DNA of 64,000 nt from NCBI RefSeq assembly GCF_000518265.1, contig NZ_JADG01000013.1:124001-188000 (forward strand), read 5' to 3'. Below, piece after piece: positions 36,031 to 42,733 of the stretch. Origin of the DNA: Actinomadura oligospora ATCC 43269. Its GTDB lineage: Bacteria > Actinomycetota > Actinomycetes > Streptosporangiales > Streptosporangiaceae. Below the pieces are notes generated by a model. That model ran no database searches, was not told the DNA's origin, and saw only the letters and a program-made list of their open reading frames with translations. The translations under genes were made by a program, and so were the position numbers. How positions within the stretch are numbered: the first letter of the stretch is position 1; each line of letters begins with the position of its first letter.

Positions 36031-36690
36031 TTGTCCGACAAGCAGTTCCCGACCGGGTTCTCCTCCAACGGCGACGCCGAGTCGCCGTTGGAGGAGGGCT
36101 TGGCCGACCGCGCGACCGGTTTCGACAACGCGCGTATCGAGCGGGCCGTCCGCGAGATCCTGTTCGCGATCGGGGAGGACCCGGACCGCGACGGCCTCCG
36201 TGACACCCCGGCCCGCGTCGCGCGCGCGTACGCCGAGCAGTTCGCGGGCCTCCGGCAGAAGCCGGAGGACGCGCTGAACAAGATCTTCGAGGCCGACCAC
36301 GACGAGATGGTCCTGGTCAAGGACATCGAGGTCTACTCGACCTGCGAGCACCACCTGGTGCCCTTCCACGGGCTCGCGCACGTGGGGTACACGCCGAACA
36401 AGTCCGGCCAGATCACGGGGCTCTCGAAGCTCGCGCGCCTGGTGGACGTGTACGCCCGGCGTCCGCAGGTGCAGGAGCGGCTGACCAGCCAGGTCGCGGA
36501 CGCGATCATGGAGATCCTGGAGCCGCGCGGGGTCATCGTGGTGATCGAGGCCGAGCACCTGTGCATGACCATGCGCGGGGTGCGCAAGCCCGGTGCGAAG
36601 ACGGTCACCTCGGCCGTCCGCGGCGACTTCCGCGAGTACGCGCAGACCCGCTCCGAGGCGATGAGCCTCATCCTGGGCCGTCCGGCCTGA
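36031..36690 (+). CDS. folE: GTP cyclohydrolase I
   Basis: FolE converts GTP to dihydroneopterin triphosphate, the first step of folate synthesis. The zinc ligands lie in STCEHHLVPF and in the later EHLCMTMRGV segment. The family pattern GLRDTPARVARAY is present. The 219-residue product starts at TTG 36031, 5 nt after the ftsH stop. No strong ribosome binding site is seen, so coupling to ftsH is likely; later in-frame starts such as a TTG near 36088 would cut into a hairpin region (36061-36095). It lies apart from folP by 258 bp and a terminator, so it is probably cotranscribed with ftsH. Confidence 0.93.
   Translation: MSDKQFPTGFSSNGDAESPLEEGLADRATGFDNARIERAVREILFAIGEDPDRDGLRDTPARVARAYAEQFAGLRQKPEDALNKIFEADHDEMVLVKDIEVYSTCEHHLVPFHGLAHVGYTPNKSGQITGLSKLARLVDVYARRPQVQERLTSQVADAIMEILEPRGVIVVIEAEHLCMTMRGVRKPGAKTVTSAVRGDFREYAQTRSEAMSLILGRPA
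36061..36095 (+). promoter_or_regulatory. Perfect hairpin inside the 5' end of folE
   Basis: A 15-bp perfect stem (36061-36075 with 36081-36095) with a 5-nt loop spans codons 11-22. A stem this strong near a start codon could slow ribosomes or attenuate transcription between ftsH and folE. Confidence 0.5.
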
Positions 36691-36782
36691 CCTGATCTCC
36701 TTCCGCCTGTCCGCGGGCCATGGTCCCGGCTCGCGGCCGGGGCGGCTCGGCCTTCGGGCCGGGTGGATCGGCTTGAGTGTTC

Positions 36783-36827
36783 GCCTCGGCCGACATGATT
36801 TTCGACCATGTCGGCCGAGGCTTTTTT
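36783..36827 (+). terminator. Intrinsic terminator with T6 after folE
   Basis: A perfect 15-bp stem (36783-36797 with 36807-36821) and a 9-nt loop are followed by six T residues, the most classical terminator in the window. Confidence 0.95.
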
Positions 36828-36850
36828 CGTGGGCCGTAACCCGCGTTGTG

Positions 36851-36882
36851 AGCGCCCGGTTTCCCTTGGGAGGCCGGGCGCT
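36851..36882 (+). terminator. Second hairpin before folP
   Basis: A 9-bp perfect stem (36851-36859 with 36874-36882) followed by a short T stretch backs up the terminator just before it. Confidence 0.5.
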
Positions 36883-36888
36883 TTCGGG

Positions 36889-36897
36889 TTGTCCACA
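36889..36897 (+). promoter_or_regulatory. DnaA box TTGTCCACA before folP
   Basis: The nonamer equals the preferred DnaA box of GC-rich actinomycetes. A single box may be chance; it lies 51 bp before the folP start. Confidence 0.35.
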
Positions 36898-36935
36898 GGT
36901 TGGGGCGGGGGTCGGGGGGTGTCCGGAAGAGGGCA

Positions 36936-36941
36936 TAGGGT
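36936..36941 (+). promoter_or_regulatory. -10 element TAGGGT before folP
   Basis: TAGGGT ends 7 nt before the ATG at 36949. It opens the folP-folB-folK transcript, apparently without a leader. Confidence 0.45.
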
Positions 36942-36948
36942 TGGGGAC

Positions 36949-38319
36949 ATGACCAGTGCCGTCGTTCCGGGGCTGCCCGCGCCAGGGCGATGCCTCGTCA
37001 TGGGTGTGGTGAACGTCACACCCGACTCGTTCTCGGACGGTGGCGACTGGTTTGACGCCGACAAGGCGATCCGGCACGGGCTCGAGCTGGTCGCCGAGGG
37101 CGCCGACGTGGTGGACGTGGGCGGTGAGTCCACCCGGCCGGGCGCGCAGCGCGTCTCCCGCGAGGAGGAGTTGCGCCGGGTCGTCCCGGTGATCGCGGCG
37201 CTGTCGGAGGCGGGCGTCCCGGTCAGCGTCGACACCATGCGCGCCGAGGTCGCCGAGGCCGCCGTCGAGGCCGGGGCGCGGCTGGTCAACGACGTCAGCG
37301 GCGGGCTCGCCGACCCGGCGATGACCCGGCTGGTCGCGCAGGCGCGGGTGCCGTACGTGGTGATGCACTGGCGCGGTCACAGCGCCGAGATGAACGACCG
37401 GGCCGTCTACGACGACGTGGTCACCGAGGTCCGCGAGGAGCTGCTGCGCCGGGTGGACGCGGTGCTCGCCGAGGGCGTCGACCCGTCCATGATCGTCCTT
37501 GACCCGGGGTTGGGCTTCGCCAAGAACGCCGAGCACGACTGGGCGCTGCTCGCGCACATGGACGCGCTCGTCGGCACCGGCTACCCGGTGCTGTTCGGGG
37601 CGTCCCGCAAACGTTTCGTGGGCCGCGCCCTCGCCGCGCCGGACGGCACGCCCCGTCCCGTCCGCGAGCGTGACGACGCCACGGTCGCGATCACCGCGCT
37701 CGCCGCGGCGGCGGGCGCCTGGTGCATCCGCGTGCACCGCGTCCGCGCGAACGCCGACGCCGTCCGCATGGCCGCCGCGATCACCGCCCACGCCGCCCCT
37801 TCCGCGCCGTCGGGTGGTGGGCACGCGGCTGCCGCGCAGGATGCCCCGGCAGGAGGCGGCCAGGCCGCTCCCGGCGACGGGCAGGACGCTCGGAGCAGAG
37901 GCGGGCATGCCGTTCCCGATGGTGGCGTGGATGACGGTCACGAAGGCGGTGGGCGCAGCTTCTCCGTAGGCGGCGACCGCGCTTGGGAAGGCGGCGACCT
38001 TCCTGGAGACGGCGGCGTCTCCAGGAGCAGCGGCCTTCCTGGAAGTGGCGGCGCTGGGAGCAGCGGCGCTTCCGGGAGCGGCGGCTCCAAGAGGGGCGGG
38101 GCTTCCGAAGGCAGCCGTGGCTCTGGTGGCGTTGCCGAAGGGCGCGGCGATTCCGGGGGCGACAGTCGGCGCGGGGCCGGCGGAGCTTTCGGAGGCGGCG
38201 GCCCCGAGGCATCGGCCGTCTCCGGAGGCGGCGGCGGGTTCGGAGGAGGCCGTGGGGCTGGGGGCGGGCGCTTCTCCGGCGGCGGGTTTGGGCGGGTGGA
38301 CGGCTTGGGGCGCGGGTGA
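36949..38319 (+). CDS. folP: Dihydropteroate synthase with a Gly-rich C-terminal extension
   Basis: FolP joins p-aminobenzoate to the pterin pyrophosphate and is the sulfonamide target. Residues 15-282 are a complete enzyme: MGVVNVTPDSFSDGG, GADVVDVGGESTRPG, SVDTMRAEVAE, NDVSGG, LDPGLGFAK, GASRKRFVG and CIRVHRV. About 174 residues follow that are almost only Gly, Ser, Ala, Arg and acidic residues, with no folded-domain pattern. Ordinary FolP ends near 280. ATG 36949 follows a -10 hexamer; the frame back to 36808 runs into a terminator. The stop overlaps the start of the next gene (GTGA), which argues that the extended frame is really translated. Confidence 0.93.
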   Translation: MTSAVVPGLPAPGRCLVMGVVNVTPDSFSDGGDWFDADKAIRHGLELVAEGADVVDVGGESTRPGAQRVSREEELRRVVPVIAALSEAGVPVSVDTMRAEVAEAAVEAGARLVNDVSGGLADPAMTRLVAQARVPYVVMHWRGHSAEMNDRAVYDDVVTEVREELLRRVDAVLAEGVDPSMIVLDPGLGFAKNAEHDWALLAHMDALVGTGYPVLFGASRKRFVGRALAAPDGTPRPVRERDDATVAITALAAAAGAWCIRVHRVRANADAVRMAAAITAHAAPSAPSGGGHAAAAQDAPAGGGQAAPGDGQDARSRGGHAVPDGGVDDGHEGGGRSFSVGGDRAWEGGDLPGDGGVSRSSGLPGSGGAGSSGASGSGGSKRGGASEGSRGSGGVAEGRGDSGGDSRRGAGGAFGGGGPEASAVSGGGGGFGGGRGAGGGRFSGGGFGRVDGLGRG

Positions 38320-38750
38320 GCGGGGACACGCGGGCCGTCAAGGCGGTCGAAGAGGCGAACGCCGAGTTCTACACCGCGTTCGAGGTCGGCGATTTCGACC
38401 AGATGTCGCAGGTGTGGGCGGACGGCGAGCATGCCGGGGCTCTGGTGTGCGTGCATCCGGGCTGGCCGATGCTGCGCGGCCGGGACGAGGTGCTGCGCTC
38501 CTGGGCGCTGATCATGGCGAACACCTCCTACATCCAGTTCGTCCTGACGGACGTGGAGATCGACGTTTACGGCGACCAGGCCGTGGTGACGTGCAAGGAG
38601 AACGTGCTCACCGCGGACGAGGACACCGAGGCGGGATTCCTCGCCGGAGGAAGCATCGTCGCCAGCAAGGTGTTCGTCCGTGACGGGGAGCGATGGCGTC
38701 TGCTGCTCCACCACGGTTCACCCATCCTGAGCACCGCAGAGGAAGAATGA
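38316..38750 (+). CDS. SnoaL/NTF2-like small protein
   Basis: The 144-residue product has the cone-shaped NTF2/SnoaL pattern: an N-terminal helix (AVKAVEEANAEFYTAFEVGDF), then MSQVWADG, HPGWPMLRGRDEVLRSW and alternating strands (VEIDVYGDQAVVTCKE). This is the DUF4440/SnoaL_3 type, whose members bind small molecules or act as isomerases. GTG 38316 overlaps the folP stop by 4 nt, and its own stop overlaps the folB start by 4 nt. It is thus embedded in the folate operon, but no folate role is established. Actinomycete relatives have it in the same place (from memory). Confidence 0.8.
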   Translation: MSGDTRAVKAVEEANAEFYTAFEVGDFDQMSQVWADGEHAGALVCVHPGWPMLRGRDEVLRSWALIMANTSYIQFVLTDVEIDVYGDQAVVTCKENVLTADEDTEAGFLAGGSIVASKVFVRDGERWRLLLHHGSPILSTAEEE

Positions 38751-39112
38751 GCCTGGACCGGATCGAACTGCGCGGGCTGCGTGCCCGCGGCCGTCACGGA
38801 TGCCTTCCCGCCGAGCGTGAGCTGGGGCAGGAGTTCGTGGTGGACGTCTCCCTGGGGCTGGACACCCGCCCGGCCGCAGAGGGCGACGACCTCTCGCGTA
38901 CCGTCGACTACGGATCACTCGCGAGCAGGCTGGTGGCCGTGGTCGAGGGGGAGCCCGTCAACCTGATCGAAACGCTCGCCGACCGTCTCGCGAAGATCTG
39001 TCTGGAGGACCCGCACGTCGCCGAGGCCGACGTCACCGTGCACAAACCCGCCGCTCCGGTGCCGCACCCCTTCGCGGACGTCGCCGTGAGGATCAGGAGG
39101 AGTCGCCCATGA
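38747..39112 (+). CDS. folB: Dihydroneopterin aldolase
   Basis: FolB cleaves dihydroneopterin to 6-hydroxymethyl-dihydropterin and glycolaldehyde. The N-terminal ELRGLRARGRHGCLPAERE holds the substrate-binding Glu, and the catalytic Lys lies in VTVHKPAAPVP. The 121-residue product is of normal length. Both ends overlap neighbours by 4 nt (ATGA), so the gene is tightly coupled in the folate operon. Confidence 0.95.
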   Translation: MSLDRIELRGLRARGRHGCLPAERELGQEFVVDVSLGLDTRPAAEGDDLSRTVDYGSLASRLVAVVEGEPVNLIETLADRLAKICLEDPHVAEADVTVHKPAAPVPHPFADVAVRIRRSRP

Positions 39113-39708
39113 CAGCGTCCGACCACCGACCGGACCAGATGCCCGACCGGACCGCCACGGGCGGCCACATGCTCGTGACGCACCGCGTCGTCCTCTCGCT
39201 GGGCAGCAACCTCGGCGACCGCCTGGACAACCTCCAGGAGGCCGTCGACACGCTGTTCGACGCGCCCGGACTCGACTTCGTCGCCCTGTCCCCGGTCTAC
39301 GAGACCGCGCCGTACGCCCCGCCCGGTGAGGAGATCCCCGAGCAGGGCGACTACCTGAACATCGTGCTGGTGGCCGACACCCGGCTGCCTCCGGAGAACC
39401 TGCTCGAGCGGGTCCTCAACATCGAGAACTCGATGCGCCGCGTCCGCGAGGTCCGGTGGGGGCCGCGCACCCTGGACATCGACATCGTGATTTTCGGGGA
39501 CGTCGAGATGGACGACCCGAACCTCACGCTCCCGCACCCGCGCGCCCACCAGCGGGCGTTCGTGCTGGTGCCGTGGGCCGACATCGAGCCGGACGTGCTG
39601 CTGCCGGGCCACGGCCGGGTGGGCGACCTCGCCGCGGAGGCGATGCGCACGGGGGGCCCGGACGCGGCGCGCCGCCGGGACGATCTGAGCCTGCAGCCGC
39701 CTGCATGA
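39109..39708 (+). CDS. folK: 6-hydroxymethyl-7,8-dihydropterin pyrophosphokinase
   Basis: FolK transfers pyrophosphate from ATP to the pterin made by FolB, giving the FolP substrate. Signatures are LSLGSNLGDR, PVYETAPY and RWGPRTLDIDI with LPHPRAHQRAFV. The product has 199 residues including an extra 20 at the N terminus before HMLVTHRVVLS. A later ATG (HMLVTH) would remove these, but the ATGA overlap with folB supports 39109. Its stop overlaps the DUF3180 start. Confidence 0.95.
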   Translation: MTASDHRPDQMPDRTATGGHMLVTHRVVLSLGSNLGDRLDNLQEAVDTLFDAPGLDFVALSPVYETAPYAPPGEEIPEQGDYLNIVLVADTRLPPENLLERVLNIENSMRRVREVRWGPRTLDIDIVIFGDVEMDDPNLTLPHPRAHQRAFVLVPWADIEPDVLLPGHGRVGDLAAEAMRTGGPDAARRRDDLSLQPPA

Positions 39709-40184
39709 GACCGTCCCGTCCCGCTGTGCTCGCCATCCTCGTGGTCGTCCCTGCGGCGATCACCTGGGTGGTGCTGCGCGCCGCCTACGTTTCGCTGCCG
39801 GTGCTGCCGTGGACGGCCGTCCCGACGCTGCTGCTCCTCGCCCTCGGTGAGGCGTTCACCGGCGTGAACCTGCTGCGCCGCATCCGCCGCAAACCGGGCA
39901 GCAACCTGAAGCCGGTCGAGCCGATCGTCGCTGCCCGGATGGCCGCGCTCGGCAAGGCCAGCGCCCATGCCGCCGCCGTCCTCGCGGGCATCTTCGGCGG
40001 CTTCACGCTCAGCCTCGGCGACAACCTCGACAAGGCCACCCCGCGCCACGACTTCTTCGTCAGCATCGGCACCTTCCTCGCCGCGCTGGTCCTGGTCGGC
40101 GCGGCCTTCTTCCTTGAGTACGCCTGTCGCGTCCCCAAGGACCCGGACGAGGAGCACCGCGACCACGGCGTCTCCCGCGCCTGA
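39705..40184 (+). CDS. DUF3180 membrane protein
   Basis: Four hydrophobic segments (about residues 8-27, 32-50, 84-104 and 119-140) make a small membrane protein of 159 residues. It fits DUF3180, which in actinobacteria, including M. tuberculosis Rv3605c, directly follows folK. Function is unknown; a link to folate or pantothenate is only contextual. ATG 39705 overlaps the folK stop by 4 nt. Confidence 0.88.
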   Translation: MRPSRPAVLAILVVVPAAITWVVLRAAYVSLPVLPWTAVPTLLLLALGEAFTGVNLLRRIRRKPGSNLKPVEPIVAARMAALGKASAHAAAVLAGIFGGFTLSLGDNLDKATPRHDFFVSIGTFLAALVLVGAAFFLEYACRVPKDPDEEHRDHGVSRA

Positions 40185-40458
40185 CCCCCGTCGTCCCCCC
40201 CCGGCCGTCGCCAACCCCGAGTTCCACCGGTCGACAGCGGGCGGCCGTCCCCAACCCGCTTTCCGCAGTCTGGCAGCGGCTGGAAAGGCCGCACCGATGG
40301 AGGGCGAGGGTTGGCGCGCTGGTCGTCGGCGTCGTTGCCGATCCGCGTTCGCCAGGTTCGGAAGCGGGCGGGGAGGGGGCACCGGCGGGGTGACGAGGAT
40401 TAGCGTGGTGGGCGTTGCGGGGTGTCGAGGTTGAGCTGCGGTGTGTGGTGTTGGCGGG

Positions 40459-41616
40459 TTACTTGTCGATGTCGCCGACGACGAAGAACATTGAGCCGAG
40501 GATCGCGATCATGTCCGCGACCAGGCAGCCGGGCAGGAGTTCGGCGAGCACCTGGATGTTGTTGAACGAGGCGGAGCGCAGTTTCAGCCGCCACGGCGTC
40601 TTCTCGCCGTGCGAGACGAGGAAGTAGCCGTTGAGGCCGAGCGGGTTCTCCGTCCAGGCGTAGGTGTGGCCCTCGGGGACCTTCAGGACCTTCGGGAGGC
40701 GCTGGTTGATCGGGCCCGGGGGGAGGTCGGTGAGCCGGTCCAGGCAGGCGTCGGCGAGGTCGAGCGAGGCGTGCACCTGGTCGAGCAGGCACTCGAAGCG
40801 GGCCAGGCAGTCGCCCTCGGAGCGGGTCACGACGCGGACGGGCAGCTCGTCGTAGGCGAGGTACGGCTCGTCCCGGCGCAGGTCGAAGTCCACGCCCGCG
40901 GCGCGCGCGATCGGGCCGGACAGGCCGAACTGGAGGACCTGCTCGCGGGTGATCGTCCCGACGCCGCGGGTGCGGGCGCGGAAGATCTCGTTGCCCAGGA
41001 TCAGGTCGGAGAGGTCGGACATCCGTGTCCGGACGTCCGCGACGGCGGTGCGGGCCCGGGTCGTCCAGCCCGCGGGCAGCTCCTCCTTCAGGCCGCCGAC
41101 GCGGTTGAACATGTAGTGCATGCGCCCGCCGGAGATCTCCTCCATCACGTGCTGCAGCGTCTCGCGCTCGCGGAACGCGTAGAAGATCGGCGTGATCGCG
41201 CCCACCTCGAGGGGGTAGGAGCCGAGGAACATCAGGTGGTTGAGGACGCGGTTCAGCTCGGCGAGCAGCGTCCGCGCCCAGACCGCGCGCCGCGGGACCT
41301 CCATGCCGAGCATCCGCTCGACGGCGAGCACGACGCCGAGCTCGGACGAGAACGCCGAGAGCCAGTCGTGCCGGTTCGCCAGCACGATGATCTGCCGGAA
41401 GTCGCGGACCTCGAACAGCTTCTCCGCGCCGCGGTGCATGTAGCCGATGATCGGCTCGGCCGCGACGATCCGCTCGCCGTCCAGGGTGAGGCGCAGGCGC
41501 AGCACCCCGTGCGTGGAGGGATGCTGCGGGCCGATGTTGAGGATCATGTCCTCGGTGGCCAGCTCCTTGGCGCCCGCCCCGATCCCGACGGTCCTCTGCG
41601 TGGTCACGGTCCTCAT
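40459..41616 (-). CDS. Orphan NADH-quinone oxidoreductase subunit D (NuoD paralogue)
   Basis: The 385-residue product is a full-length 49-kDa-type subunit with NIGPQHPSTHGVLRL, GYMHRGAEKL (Arg62) and a GDIDK end. No other nuo gene is near, so it is a stand-alone copy, as also known from Streptomyces. In complex I this subunit lines the quinone site next to cluster N2. In [NiFe] hydrogenases the same fold carries four metal-binding cysteines; here they are absent, so it is not a hydrogenase. It may replace the operon NuoD or act in another membrane redox complex. A methyltransferase of the NDUFAF7 type lies 4.2 kb away. Confidence 0.9.
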   Translation of the reverse strand: MRTVTTQRTVGIGAGAKELATEDMILNIGPQHPSTHGVLRLRLTLDGERIVAAEPIIGYMHRGAEKLFEVRDFRQIIVLANRHDWLSAFSSELGVVLAVERMLGMEVPRRAVWARTLLAELNRVLNHLMFLGSYPLEVGAITPIFYAFRERETLQHVMEEISGGRMHYMFNRVGGLKEELPAGWTTRARTAVADVRTRMSDLSDLILGNEIFRARTRGVGTITREQVLQFGLSGPIARAAGVDFDLRRDEPYLAYDELPVRVVTRSEGDCLARFECLLDQVHASLDLADACLDRLTDLPPGPINQRLPKVLKVPEGHTYAWTENPLGLNGYFLVSHGEKTPWRLKLRSASFNNIQVLAELLPGCLVADMIAILGSMFFVVGDIDK

Positions 41617-41724
41617 CGTGCCACGGCTGCCGCCTTCGCGCCGGACCCGAACGCGCCGAATCCGGACGCGGGGATGAGACGCGGGAGGGCGGGAGCCGTT
41701 GGCTTGTGAGGGGTGTGGCGACGA

Positions 41725-41866
41725 GCGTGCGTGGCTCCCGGTGGCGCGGGGGCAGCGGCTCGCAAGGGGCGTGGCGGCGGGCGTTCGTGGCTCTCGGTGG
41801 CGTGGGTGCGCGTGGCTTGTGGTGGTGCGGGGTGTTGGGGGTGCGTGGCTCGCGGTGGGGGTGCGC
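41725..41866. repeat. Degenerate ~26-bp tandem repeat before the bPH2 genes
   Basis: About four imperfect copies of a unit near GYGCGTGGCTCBCGGTGGCG occupy the gap between nuoD and the first bPH2 gene. Confidence 0.45.
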
Positions 41867-41887
41867 TTTCCGGTTGACTAGGGGGCA

Positions 41888-42733
41888 ATGAACCCAAGCC
41901 ACCACGAAGAGCCGACATCCGGCGAACCGTCCGGCCCGCGGGATGTTCCGCCGCCCGGTCCCGACCCGCTTGTCCCGGACGCGGCAGGTGCGAGGAACGG
42001 GCACAATGTGTTGCCCGCGCAGAATGCGCACGGTGTGCCGCCCGGTTCGCAGGGCGCGCCGCCCGTGCCGTCCGCGCAGCAGGTGCAGGGCGCTCCGCCC
42101 GGCCCGTCCGCGCCGTTCGGGCAGGCCGGTGAGGGCGCGTACGGCGGACGGCCTCCCCAGGGTGGGACGCCTTCGAATGGTGCCGGAGGTGCCGCGTTGT
42201 ATCCGGTGGCTGAACAGCAGGAGGGCGCGGCCGGGTATCCGGCGGCGGACGCCTTCGAGCCCGGCGCGGGGCTCGCGTGGTCCCGGATCTCGCCGCGCTA
42301 CCCGTGGCATCGGCGGATCGCCGCGCTCGTCAGAGCGATCCCGATCGCCGCGATCGGCGCGTTCCTGCTCTGGCGCGGCGGCGGGACGGTCGCGGCGCTG
42401 CTGTGGGTCGCGGGCGTGCTGGCCGTCCTCGTGGTGTCCTGGATCGTCGTCGAGGTGGCGTACCGGGCGCACGGGTACGCCGAACGTGGCGACGACCTGA
42501 TCGTGACGAGCGGGGTGTTCGTGCGCCGCCTGATCGTCGTCCCGTACGGGCGGATGCAGTTCGTGGACGTCACGGCGGGCCTGCTGGAGCGCTGGATGGG
42601 CGTTGCGACCGTCCGGCTGCACACGGCCGCCGCCGCGACCGACGCCGTGATCCCGGGCCTCCCGGCCGCCGAGGCCGCCCTGCTCCGCGACCGGCTCGCC
42701 CGCAAGGGCGAGGAACGGAGCATGGGCCTGTGA
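41888..42733 (+). CDS. bPH2 (YdbS-like) membrane protein
   Basis: The first 125 residues are a Pro/Gly/Gln-rich disordered stretch. Two membrane helices follow (about 142-160 and 165-190), then one bacterial PH domain: YAERGDDLIVTSGVFVRRLIVVPYGRMQFVDVTAGLLERWMGVATVRLHT. This is the YdbS/DUF304 pattern. In Bacillus, YdbS and YdbT act together in resistance to bacteriocins; a lipid-related role here is not shown. Its stop overlaps the start of the larger partner by 4 nt (GTGA). Confidence 0.85.
   Translation: MNPSHHEEPTSGEPSGPRDVPPPGPDPLVPDAAGARNGHNVLPAQNAHGVPPGSQGAPPVPSAQQVQGAPPGPSAPFGQAGEGAYGGRPPQGGTPSNGAGGAALYPVAEQQEGAAGYPAADAFEPGAGLAWSRISPRYPWHRRIAALVRAIPIAAIGAFLLWRGGGTVAALLWVAGVLAVLVVSWIVVEVAYRAHGYAERGDDLIVTSGVFVRRLIVVPYGRMQFVDVTAGLLERWMGVATVRLHTAAAATDAVIPGLPAAEAALLRDRLARKGEERSMGL

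Noticed and set aside
36808..36948. Extended N terminus of FolP
   Set aside because: It would begin inside the terminator stem and lies upstream of the -10 element; family alignment starts after 36949.
40459..41616. [NiFe] hydrogenase large subunit
   Set aside because: The four metal-binding cysteines are absent and the ends are those of NuoD.
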